A DNA stretch of 25,723 nucleotides, from positions 1-25,723 of IMG/VR virus record IMGVR_UViG_3300021598_000396. One strand, written 5' to 3'. How positions within the stretch are numbered: position 1 is the stretch's first letter; every line of letters starts with the position of its first letter. The notes beneath the pieces were generated by a model. It made no database searches and was not told the DNA's origin. It was given only the letters and a program-made list of their open reading frames with translations. Of this stretch, positions 1-10,600 are shown piece by piece. This stretch comes from a virus. A program made the position numbers and the translations under genes.

Positions 1-393
1 TACACAATGAATGGTTTGGAAATTCAGTTCCAGCCAGATTTCGGCGAAGTAGCAGTAGACCAGGTACTTGACGTTGCTAAGTTGTTCAAGCAAGGCATGC
101 AGGTAAACCTAAATACTACATTCGCAGAATCAACACTAGAGAATCTTCTCTTTGCTCTCGCAGGCAAGGATGCAGATCTAAGCACAGTTTCAGGAAACCC
201 AACACTTAATCTTTCAGCAGGAGACATTGGCGAATGCCCAGTCGAACGTGGTTTGGTTGCAGTTGGTCCAGGAACTGGCGAGTGTGCAGCATCAGATGAA
301 CTCGAAAGAGTCTATGTAGCATACCGTGCACTTTCAATCGAAAGCGTAACAGTATCTGCAAAGAGAGATGAAGCGACAATGTTCGAAGTATGA
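1..393 (+). CDS. Major tail tube protein (5' partial, interrupted by in-frame TGA)
   Basis: Probably the major tail tube subunit, which polymerises around the tape measure to build the tail shaft. The frame is open to the left edge (two codons precede the first ATG at position 7), and residues just after that ATG look internal to the protein, so the true start is probably upstream. The assignment rests on position directly before the tail assembly chaperones and tape measure, on the look of the sequence (NTTFAESTLENLLFALAG, then a strand-rich half ending VTVSAKRDEATMFEV), and on codon use typical of an abundant protein: all four lysines read so far are AAG. The frame stops at TGA 391-393, but the same frame continues with the same codon style to TAA 460-462. 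The intact protein therefore probably includes that extension, by mutation or sequence error, or by readthrough. Family assignment is from memory of actinophage tail proteins, without a search. Confidence 0.72.
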   Translation, partial: YTMNGLEIQFQPDFGEVAVDQVLDVAKLFKQGMQVNLNTTFAESTLENLLFALAGKDADLSTVSGNPTLNLSAGDIGECPVERGLVAVGPGTGECAASDELERVYVAYRALSIESVTVSAKRDEATMFEV

Positions 394-462
394 TTCGGTC
401 TTCTTCCAAATGATGATGCATCATACGGTAAGATCGTAGACCGCACTATCCCAGCAGCATAA
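391..462 (+). other. In-frame continuation of the tail tube gene past TGA
   Basis: After TGA 391-393 the same frame reads FGLLPNDDASYGKIVDRTIPA then a final A and stops at TAA 460-462. This looks like the genuine C-terminus of a tail tube protein. Codons match the upstream part (GGT, CTT, CTT, AAG, ATC, GAC, CGC, ATC). TGA could be a one-base change from CGA, AGA, GGA or TGG, a sequencing error, or a programmed readthrough site giving a minor long form. A perfect 12-base palindrome lies at 413-424, but its loop-free geometry makes a strong hairpin unlikely. Confidence 0.7.
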
Positions 463-480
463 TACAACTTAATATAGGAG

Positions 481-514
481 AGGCTCAATCCTTCGGGGTT
501 GGGCCTTTCTGTTT
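481..514 (+). terminator. Rho-independent terminator after tail tube gene
   Basis: Stem 481-491 pairs with 496-506 (11 pairs, two of them G-U) around a TTCG tetraloop at 492-495. It is followed by a short T-rich tail at 507-514. The stem can extend weakly by about four more pairs. It begins 18 bases after the TAA at 460-462, where the abundant tube transcript would be expected to end or be attenuated before the chaperone genes. Confidence 0.8.
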
Positions 515-522
515 GGTATACT
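514..522 (+). promoter_or_regulatory. Extended -10 promoter, leaderless start for long chaperone
   Basis: TGGTATACT has the extended -10 form (TGn then TATACT). The hexamer ends six bases before the ATG at 529, so transcription would begin at about the A of the ATG. No Shine-Dalgarno sequence lies before that ATG. No good -35 is visible, as that spot is occupied by the terminator. A second TATAAT at 525-530 overlaps the ATG itself. The same arrangement recurs before 20769 and 24260. Confidence 0.45.
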
Positions 523-528
523 TATATA

Positions 529-1209
529 ATGCCTACAGAAATATACAAAACCTCAATTATAGAACTCTTTGATGGAACAGAACTGTATATAACGCCATTA
601 AAAATAAAATATTTAAAGTTATTTTTAGAAGAGTTTGAAAATGTAAAAACAGCAACAAATGATATTGAGGCAATCGATGCTTTGTGTAAATGTGCAACAA
701 TAACAATGAGACAGTATTTTCCAAAAATAAAAACTCAAGAGCAGTTAGAAGATAATATTGATATGCCTACAATATATAAACTTTTAGATTATTCAGCAGG
801 AATTAAGATAAATGAAAAATCTGAAGAGCCAGTAAAAGAACAAGCAAAAGAGAGTGGATCTACCTGGGATGAACTAGATTTAGCAGAGATAGAGTCAGAG
901 GTTTTTTTGCTGGGAATCTGGAAAGATTATGACGAACTAGAATCATCTATGTCAATGCCAGAGATTATGGCTACTCTTAAGGTTAAGAGAGACCTTGATT
1001 ATTCTAACAAGAAGTTTCTTGCTGCAATGCAAGGTGTTGATTTAGATAAATCAAGTGGTAAGCAAGATGCTTGGGAAGAAATGAAGGCTAGAGTGTTTAG
1101 CGGAGGACAAGCAGCAAACTCTAAAGATATTTTGGCATTGCAAGGAATTAATGCAGAAAAGGCAGGTTTTGGAATTGGAATGGGCCTATCTTACGAGAAA
1201 ATAGATTAA
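529..1209 (+). CDS. Tail assembly chaperone, long two-domain form (gpGT-like)
   Basis: This 226-residue protein likely binds the tape measure protein and recruits tail tube subunits, the role of phage lambda gpGT. Residues about 8-95 are paralogous to the short chaperone encoded next at 1262-1603: shared signatures include DGTEL, PLK, an LED box followed by D(M/L)PT(I/V)Y, and a similar length. Residues about 110-226 form an extra C-terminal domain corresponding to the gpT part. In most siphophages this part is reached by a programmed -1 frameshift, but here the two parts are one continuous frame. ATG 529 is preferred over TTG 499, which lies inside the terminator. No ribosome binding site precedes it, so translation is probably leaderless and weak. 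The N-terminal domain is AT-rich (lysine AAA about 11 to 2), whereas the C-terminal domain prefers AAG about 7 to 4, so the gene is a compositional mosaic. Confidence 0.75.
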   Translation: MPTEIYKTSIIELFDGTELYITPLKIKYLKLFLEEFENVKTATNDIEAIDALCKCATITMRQYFPKIKTQEQLEDNIDMPTIYKLLDYSAGIKINEKSEEPVKEQAKESGSTWDELDLAEIESEVFLLGIWKDYDELESSMSMPEIMATLKVKRDLDYSNKKFLAAMQGVDLDKSSGKQDAWEEMKARVFSGGQAANSKDILALQGINAEKAGFGIGMGLSYEKID

Positions 1210-1224
1210 AAACTAGCCCTAGCG

Positions 1225-1255
1225 TGGTATAATTAACTGTTAACCTATAAGGAGG
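1225..1255 (+). promoter_or_regulatory. Extended -10 promoter plus strong RBS for short chaperone
   Basis: TGGTATAAT at 1225-1233 is a consensus extended -10 element. A perfect 11-base palindrome, TTAACTGTTAA at 1233-1243, sits immediately downstream, where an operator could act. AGGAGG at 1250-1255 lies six bases before the ATG at 1262 and is the strongest Shine-Dalgarno sequence in the left part of the window. The combination would give the short chaperone higher expression than the long form. No clear -35 is seen. Confidence 0.5.
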
Positions 1256-1261
1256 AAGACT

Positions 1262-1603
1262 ATGGCTGACAAGCCTTCAACAACAAAAACTACAGACGGC
1301 AAGACCATCACACTAATGGACGGTACAGAACTTTCAGTAAGACCACTTAAGTTATCACTACTTAGACCTTTTATGGCTAAGTTTGCTTTGCTACAAGAGG
1401 CATCAGACGATAATGATAAGTCAATGGATATTCTTATTGATTGTGCACAGATTGCACTAAAGCAATTCAAGCCAGAATTGGCAGAAGACAGAGAAGCGCT
1501 AGAAGATCTTCTAGACCTTCCAACTGTATATCAAATTATCGATGTGGCATCAGGCCTCCAAAACTCTGATGCTGGAGCATTGCTTAATTCGCTAAACAAA
1601 TAA
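1262..1603 (+). CDS. Tail assembly chaperone, short one-domain form (gpG-like)
   Basis: A 113-residue acidic, helical protein paralogous (about a third identical by eye) to the N-terminal domain of the preceding 226-residue protein, but without the C-terminal domain. It would play the part of lambda gpG, the abundant chaperone that coats the tape measure. Start ATG 1262 follows AGGAGG at 1250-1255. Codon use is that of a well-expressed gene (lysine AAG 7 of 9), in contrast to its AT-rich paralogue. No convincing slippery heptamer lies near its 3' end, and the downstream frames lead straight into the tape measure rather than a second T domain, so it appears to be expressed only as the short form. 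The tape measure gene follows after 20 bases. Confidence 0.75.
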   Translation: MADKPSTTKTTDGKTITLMDGTELSVRPLKLSLLRPFMAKFALLQEASDDNDKSMDILIDCAQIALKQFKPELAEDREALEDLLDLPTVYQIIDVASGLQNSDAGALLNSLNK

Positions 1604-1623
1604 ATAAAAGGGGCACATAGAAT

Positions 1624-4600
1624 ATGGCAGATGTAAACTCTAATATTAATATTAATTTTAATACAGATGCCGCCCTTGCACAACTTCGTTTACTTCAGGC
1701 AGGCCTCAGCAGGTTTCATCAATCACTTGCTGAGGGCAACCTGGCTGCTGCAAATGCACAAAAAGGTTTAAACGCTCAACTACTACAATCTATTGGTGCT
1801 ACAGGAAAGTTTTCTGCAAGTCAAGTTAAGGTAGCAGGAAGTACACTTGCATTTACTTCTGCCTTAGAAAAAAATAAATTATCTCTTCGTGAGTACTATC
1901 GATACACAATGGCAGCAGCAACTGCCAATACCCGTGTTCTTGGAAAAGCCTTTGCAGCAGAAAGAGAAATTATAAACCGTGCTCGCCGAGACAGAGTAAA
2001 GGCTTTACAGGCACAATACATCCAAATGAATAAGTCCAATGCTGGATTTATGGATGCAATTAAGATTATGCCAAAAAGTCTTGCGATGGCAAATGGTAAA
2101 TTTACTGAACTTGGAACAAGAATTCAGTATGCTGCACAAAGACAGCAGTTCTTAAATCAGTTACTTAAGCAGGGATCTACACAACTCCTGAACTTCGGTA
2201 AGAATACTCAGTGGGCTGGTCGTCAGTTAATGGTTGGTCTTACAATGCCACTTGCATTATTTGGTGGTATGGCTGCAAAGACATTCAGAGAACTTGAAGC
2301 AGAGATCGTAAAGTTTAAGCGTGTTTATGGAGACGCATTTACTAATGATTCAGAAACAGATGCAGCAGTTAATAATATTAGAAGATTAGCAAGCGAATAT
2401 ACAAAGTATGGCGTTTCTGTAACAAAGACTGTTGAAATGGCAGCAACTGCTGCTGCAGCAGGTTTTACAGGAGCAGCATTAAATGCTCAAGTTGAAACAG
2501 CAACAAAGTTATCAGTTCTTGGTCAAGTTGAACAACAGCAAGCACTTGAAACAACTATTTCTTTACAGAGTGCTTTTGGTCTTTCAAGTGAAGAACTTGC
2601 AAAGAAAATTGATTTTCTTAACGCAGTAGAAAACCAGACACTTTTATCGATTGAAGATTTAACAGTTGCTATTCCAAAAGCAGCGCCAGTAATTAAACAA
2701 CTTGGTGGATCTGTAGAAGATCTTGCATTCTTTATGACTGCAATGAAAGAAGGCGGAATCAATGCATCAGAAGGCGCTAACGCACTAAAGTCTGGTCTCG
2801 CATCTTTAATTAATCCATCTGATAAGGCAGCAAAGTTTCTTGGAAACTTGGGCATTAACATTAAGTCAATTGTTGATCAAAACAGTGGAGATATCAAAGC
2901 AACTGTTGTTGGTTTTGCACAAGCACTTGATAAATTGGATCCACTTAACCGTGCACGTGCAATTGAGCAGATGTTTGGTAAATTCCAGTTTGCACGTCTA
3001 TCAACATTATTCCAAAATGTTACAAAAGATGGTACTCAGGCATCTAGAGCACTTGGTTTAGCAGGAGCATCAATAGAAGAATTAGCAATTCTCTCTGAGC
3101 GAGAAATGAAAAAAATTGAAGATTCCGTAGGTGTAAAATTCCAGGCAGCGGTAGAACAATTTAAGCAAGAGATTATGCCACTAGGAAAAATATTCTTAGA
3201 AGCGCTAACTCCAGTTGTTAAATTTTTTGGATCACTATTTGAAAAGTTTAATGGACTAAGTGATCAGACTAAAAAGGTTATTGCAGTTATTGTTGGAGTA
3301 GTTGCAGGCCTTGGTCCAGTTCTTTTGATGACCTTTGGTTTACTTGCAAATGGTGTTGCAAATGCTATTAAATTCTTTGCACTTCTTCGTGGAGGAATAG
3401 CAAGACTAAACGGACAGACAAATGTTTTGGGTGCAGGGTTTAACTATATGACACAAGAGCAGATAGAAAATGCTGCTTCATCACAATCTTTGCATCAAAC
3501 TCACACAAGATTAATAGAAGTATTTAACGTTGAAAAAGCATCTGTTAATGCACTTGCTTCATCTTATAATTTTCTTAGTACACAAATGCGAGCAATGGCA
3601 TCTCAAAACCCTGCACTATTTGCTGGGGGAGCACCAGGAGCAACATCAGCAGTACGAGGGCTACCTCCAGTTAGAAGGTATAAAGATGGAATTTTAACTG
3701 TACCAGGTCCAAAGGGTGCAGGAGATATTCAACCTGCAATGCTTGCTCCAGGTGAAGCAGTTATTCCAGCAAAGACTACTGAAAAATATAAAGGTTTGAT
3801 TAGTGCAATATTTAATGATAAGGTTCCAGGATTTATGGCTGGCAGAATTCCTGCTGGTCCTGCTAAGTATTCCACCAATGACTTGATAATGCAAAGGATA
3901 AAGCGTTCTACTTACCCTGGCACACATCCAGAAAAACAGTCTGGTCCTCAGTTTGTTGGAATGCCAAAGTCTGCTGAACAAGCATCTCAGTCAAGACAGA
4001 TAGTAGAAAAAATAGCGCAGCAAGCAAGTCTTGGAAGGTTTGGAACTTTGCCTCCTTCAGACTTTGGAACATTATTACAACCATTTTCTGGAAGAAGTTT
4101 CCCTGTGCGAGGAGTCGGCGGAATATATAGAAAGCCCAATGGAGAAATCGTAGTAGTAAAACCAACAATGGATGAAAGAACTGCTTTAGCAGAAGTTCGT
4201 GCTACTGAGATTGCTAGAGAAGTTCATGGATTAATTGCGCCAAAACAAAGCATTAGAACAATGATTGATCCAACAGATCCTTCAGGACAAAGAAAGTTTG
4301 TTGTTGTTGAGTCTCCGTATGATCCAAGAATTGCGGCAATGGATGGCAAGTTCTCTAGATCTGACATGATTAAGCAATTAGTTGCGTCAACACTAAGAGG
4401 AGACAGAGACTTACAACAGGCAAACCTATCTGGAAATGTATTGGCAGATGTTGGAACTGCTGGAGTATTTGATAGAGCATCTGGCTTTAGGGATTTTGCT
4501 AAGACAATGCCAAGCATGGAAGAGCAAGCAGTTGTTAACCTTCTTGGAGTAAAGGGTGGAGCAAAGAAGTTCTTTGCACAAGAAACATCATCTCTTGCAG

Positions 4601-7600
4601 CAAGCATGACTCCAGCACAATATGACACAGCAATAAAAACAGAAATCTCTAAGTCTATTCCTAGACTAAAAAGTCTTATTAAATCTTGGGAGGGGGCTCT
4701 AGACCCAGAAGAACTAGTTGTATATAACAACATGCTTGAAAGACTTGAGGCTGGAAAAAGAACACACTGGGACAAACTTCAACCAATTCATGCTCGTGCT
4801 GGAGAAGGTATTAAAAAAGCAATAGTAGGAATTGATCCAGCAGCGCTTAGCCCTGAAATAAGAGAACAAGTTGGCAGATATATTACAGGATCAGGCACAC
4901 AACAACAGTCAATCATAGATGAATTAAAACTTGATGCTAAAAATCAGTTTGCATCAAGACTTGTAGATTTAGAATTGAGTGATCCACAAAGAGCGTCAGT
5001 CGTAAAAGCAGCATGGCAAGGTGGCAGTGCTGAGATTCCTCCATCAATGAGAAACCAAGGGTTTACTTCACCAAGACAATCAACTTTCTTAAATCACATT
5101 CAAAGCATGACTCCAGTAACGATTGACGGAGTAACCAGATATATTGCTGATGTTGACATGGAAAGATTTTTATCAAATCCAGATGTTGAAGCACCTAGAC
5201 TTGCAAGAACAAAAGAAGAAGTTCTTAATAAACTTTTATATAGAATGGGTACTATTAAAAAGAATGGAAGATTTGTTGCTAGTAACAAGTTTACGGGAAA
5301 GTTTGCTAATCCATCCGACTTTTTAACAGATCTAAGAGTAGGTGGAAAAGAGTCTGGTAGTTGGAAGGGCAATGCTAAAAAAGAATTTAGAAAACCTTTA
5401 AGGGCTGCAGAAAAGGCTTACAATACTGAATACACTGATGAAAGATATTTAAAGATGATGACTGATGCTGGATTATCAGCAGAAGAGGCAAGAATAGAAC
5501 TAAAAGCAGAACTATCTCACAGAGCAAAAACTGGAGCACCAGGAAGAGGACCTGAAAAATGGTTAAGAGGAACTGGATTTTTTGATTCATTAATAGTCAA
5601 TAGGTATATGAACTCTGAAAAACGTCTTTCAAGCCTATTACAATGGAATAAGGATAATGGATACTCTGTAATTCCAAAAGACGGAATTGATAAATATTAC
5701 GAGGCTGCTTCTTTTATGAGAAAACGTCAACATCCATCAACTGCTCATGAAGCATCTCTTGTTGCATTAGCAGCAGAAGCAGACTTACTAGCACTGGATA
5801 ACCCAACAGTTCCAAGTGACAAAAAGACAGGATATAGTAGAGAAAAATTAATTGCCATGCGCTCATTACTTGCTGATAAAGCAGGAAGAGGTTTCTACGA
5901 GTCTGCAACTAGATATAACTTTGGAGCAGGAAATCTTAAGGGTCTTGTTTTAGCAAAACTCGGAGAGTATATATATGATAGACCTAAGCAAGTTTTAGAA
6001 GAAATAACACAAAAAAATAGCAAAAGGGCTGGGAGAAAAGTAAAACCAGATAATGGCAAGCCATCAGATAATAGAGTTGTAAAAGAGGGTCAGGGAAGGT
6101 CGGTAGTTACAAAGTCTCAAGCAGGAAGAATTGCTGGAGGCAGAGGAGTTGTGGTACTTCCTGCAAGAGACAAGGGAGATCCAACATTAGATTTACAATC
6201 AACAAGAAGAGGTCCATCATCAGATGGATTAAGTAAGGTAGCACAAAGAAGGATTAATGCTGGGCTTATTCAGAAAGCAAATTTATTAAGAAAAGACAAT
6301 AGATTAACTGAAACTCAGATTCAAAGAGCAATTGAAAAAATAAGAATGCAAAGAACTGAGGCTGAAATTACAAAAGCAAGAGTTCACCAAGAAAGAATGG
6401 CTCTTAATGAGGCTAAGAAAAATCCTCCTCAAACAGCAAGACAAGCACGTAAGGCTGAACAACAACAAAAAAGAATGGCTCGTCAACAAAAAATAGGTGG
6501 TGTGTCAGGTGGCTTAGCAATGGGTCTTGGAATGGCTGGATCAGCCATGATGATGTCTGGCAATCAAACAGGTGGTATGACATTAATGGGTGCATCTGCA
6601 GTAGCAGGTCTTGCTCCAATGCTTACCGATCCAAAAGGAGCAATTGTTGCAGGACTTCTTGCAGTTGCAGGAGCAGTTTATGCCTTTAATGCTGCTATGA
6701 AGAAGGCTAGAGAAGAAGGTATTGCTCTGGCTAACTCAATGTCTATGACTAATAAAAAATTAATTGAATTGTCTCAAATTACTAAAACAGTTTCCGCAAG
6801 TGAAGCAGCAGATAAAAAGAGGCAGGATAGGCTTTCTGGAGCAACAGAAAAACAGCGCAAGGTTGGACAAACAATATTAGATTCCGAGTTTGGGAAATCA
6901 TTACTTGCAGATGTAGATACACAAGCAAAAGCAGGAATGTCAAGTAAAGAAGTTGGTCAAAATATTGGAGTTCAACTATCCAGTGCAATGCTTAGTGGTG
7001 TCATAACTTCAGAACAAGCAAGAAGCCTGGCGATGGCTTTAGGTAATGAGTTAAAAGATTACCCTCTATCTGCAAGTGTAGTTGGAGAAATTATTCGAAT
7101 AACAGGACCTAATGGAGAAAATATTGAAAAAGATCCAATCAAGGTTGCTTTAGATATTGATAAAAAAACATTCCAAACTTCTAAAAAGATGATTGATTTT
7201 GCAGCAAAGCAAGATTTTACAAAATCTTTTACTGGCAAAGGAGGAACTTTTGAAAATGCAAACAATGCTTTGTCTGGGAAAAAGGGAATAGTTCAAGCAG
7301 GTTTAGCAAACGTAAACCCATATATTTATCAAGACTTCTTTGATCCAAAAAAGAGTGGTTTAGACAAGACCCTATCAATTGTTTCTTTTGGATTAACATC
7401 AGCATTCTTCCAAATTAGAGATGCTAATGCACAAACAAATAAAATTAGAACTGCAGGCGCACAATTAATGATTCAAGAGTTGCAAAATAATCAGCAACTA
7501 ATAGACTCAATAAATAAACAATATGATATTAAACTAAAGACTGCAAAAACTGAAAAAGAAATTCAAGGAATTGAAGGAGAACGCAAGGATGCCCTAGATG

Positions 7601-10600
7601 CCTTAAACAAACAAAATCAGGACCAACTAAAGACTATCCTAGCATCTAAGGATGCAATTGGAGATACTGCTTTCAACGCTGCTATTAGAGGTGCAGCAAA
7701 CGAACTATACAAAAAGGGACCTTTAGCAGAATTAAAAAATGTAGCACTTGACCAACTAGAATCGCTTAGCAATAGCACATTCAAAACACAGATGCAATTA
7801 GATTTTGCAAGTGGAAACCTTGACCCAATGACATTGATTGAATTACTTAACAATCCAAATTATCAATCATCCTGGACTCTTTTAGTTGAAACTACTTTGG
7901 GTGGTAATACTGCTGAAGCAGCAGTTATTTCGCAACTACTATCAAAGGCTGGCTTAAGTACTGAATCAAAAGTTATTGTTATTGACTTATTAAATAATCA
8001 AGGAGATAAGTATACTAATGAAGAGATAACATCAGCAGTTGACATATTGTCTAAAATACAAGAAACTTATGGCATTAACTTGGATGTTAATACAAACAGT
8101 ATGTCAAAGGTTCAAAGAATTTCAGATATGATTAAAGCCCTCAAGGGAAAAAAAGGCTTAACAAAAATTGAATTAGAGGCTATAGCCAAAGAAGATCCAA
8201 GATATAAATATATTATTGATAACTGGGAAACCTTAGTTGGAGATGGAACAACAATCTCAAGAACACTGCTACTTAACGTTGAAACATTGGTAACTGATAA
8301 AAATGTTCTTGATGCTTATTTACAGGCTGCTGGAACCGACGCAGAAAGATCTGCAGTTAATGCATCTCGCATGGGTTTGCCAGCACTTGGCTTGCCGCAA
8401 ATAAATGAAAAGGCTGCAATCTGGGCAGCAGACCCTAAAAATGCAGCAAAACTAAAAGCATTAGGTCTTGGTAACGGAAATTCAACTGGTAACGGAACAA
8501 AGACAGATCCACTTGATTTCCTAAAGCCATTAGCAATGGATCTAAAGCAGGTAAAAGATAATGCATTTAATGCACTTAAACCTGTAGAGTCACTTCTTGC
8601 AGCATTTACAAATAAAAAAACACAGAAGGATGCTTTTAATTTATTTGATGGCATACAAAATAGACTTTTAAGATTTGGTGCAGGTAAAGGACTTAGAGAC
8701 GCTGTATCTTCAATGTCTGCAGAAGACTTTGACAAGATTGCAAAACTAGAAGGTAAGAAAGCACTATTTACCTTTGCAAAGGGCAAGCCAAGGTCAAAAG
8801 ATACAATAACTGGGCTAACTGAGACTGGCGAGGCCGTTGACCAAGGGTATATGCAAAGAGACCTTGGTAATTTTAATCTTATCAATGAAGAAACAATAAA
8901 AAACATACAAGACCAAACCAAGGCTTACAATATCTTAATTAGCAGTGGTCTTTCAGCAGGCCAAGCCTTAGAGGTTGTTTCAGACCAAAGCCAAGCAGCA
9001 GCCATTGCTGCGGGGGCAATTTCAAAATCTGACCCTAACTGGAATAAATATATTAGTAACATAAAGACTTCTAACACAGCACTTGAACGTCAAGCAGTTT
9101 TGAATAAAGCAATTCGTGAAAATGAAGACTTTAAGATATACAAGGAAATGCCAAAACTTGTTTCTCAAATGAAGGGGCTAGGCTACAGTACTGATCAAAT
9201 TGATGCAGTTCTTGGTGATCCAGAACTTGCAAAGTTTATGATAGATGATTTAAAGGCTGGCAAGTTACTCTCTAAGGATATTGCAGACTATCTAAACTCA
9301 ATTGAAGAGCGCAAGATAATTGATATTCAATCTAACTTTAACGCTGGAGAATATTCAGAATCTGCTCAGCCAGGATTTGACGCTTTAGATGAAATATTTG
9401 CTGTTAAAGAAAGACTTTTAAGAACTGGTGTAGATGAAAGAACAACTTCTATAGTTGACGAAATGAACAAGAATGAGATAGCAATTCGAGATGCAGAAGC
9501 ATCTGCAATACCATTTAGAGAAAAGATTGAGGAGATCAATCGTGCAATTACAAAAGATCAAAGAGCAATTGAAGAAAAATACACAAGACCAATTGAAGAT
9601 TTAAGTGAACAGGTTAATGATCTAAACCGTGAATTAGAGATGAATCCACTATTTGGTGATCGTGCTATACAAAGTATTCAAGATGAAAATAGTGCTTTGT
9701 CTAATGATTTAACGCTTATCTCAAATGCTGCTGATGAAGTTAATAAAAGATATGACGAACAAGCCGATGCCCTTGAAAAAGTTTCTGAGATCAATCAAAA
9801 TATTTTAGATCAACAAAAGCAACAACTTGATTTAGCAGATGCAATAACATCTGGAGATATATCTGCAGCAGCCCGTGCTGTACAAGAAATAAGAGCAGGA
9901 AACGCTGCAAGGTTTGCCGATGCTCAAAGTAAGGCTTTACAGCAGGCAAGAGAAAATGAACTTAGTTCTTTAACTGCTAGACCAGGTGGTTTAACTCAAG
10001 AGCAGATAAACAAGAAGCAGTTTGAGAATTCACAAAGAATTTATGCAATGGAAAACGATCCAGCAAGAATTGCAATATTAAAACAAATTCGAGACAAGCA
10101 AGATGACATTTATAACAAAGAAGAAGAGCGTGAAAAAGCACTTGATGCAATTAGAGTTCAAGAAGACAAAATAAATAAAATTCAAGTTGAGAACCTTAAT
10201 CCACTAGAAGAGACAATTTCAAAACTAACTTATAGAAATTCTGTGATTCAAACAACAATAGACAAACTTGTAGCAGAACAAACAGAATTAGGTAAAACAC
10301 AGAAAGAGTGGGATGCAATAAAGTCAAAGATAGATGCCGACGCTCTTGCAGCAAAAGATTTTGATAAGGAACTTGGAGCACTGCTTGCTTCTACTACAGC
10401 AATAGACAATAAGTGGAAAGACATTCTTACCAAGTTATCAACATACAGCACAACTTCAAAAGAAGTAATTGACGAAAAAAAGAAAATTGAAGACAAAGCC
10501 AAAGCAGATAAGGCAGAGGCTGCTAGACTTGCAGCAGAAGCAGCAGAAGCAGCAATGCTTGCAGCAGAAGCAGCCAGAGTTGCAGCAGCCTTGCGTAAGG

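Noticed and set aside
413-424. Perfect 12-base palindrome ATGATGCATCAT as a readthrough-stimulating hairpin
   Set aside because: It could form only about four base pairs around a four-base loop, and a few such palindromes are expected by chance in this length.
499-528. TTG start for the long chaperone
   Set aside because: The TTG lies in the terminator stem and the added residues share nothing with the paralogue; ATG 529 starts where the homology does.
1590-1625. Possible programmed frameshift near the end of the short chaperone (CTAAACAAATAA region)
   Set aside because: The heptamer does not fit X XXY YYZ, and no T-domain frame exists before the tape measure start.
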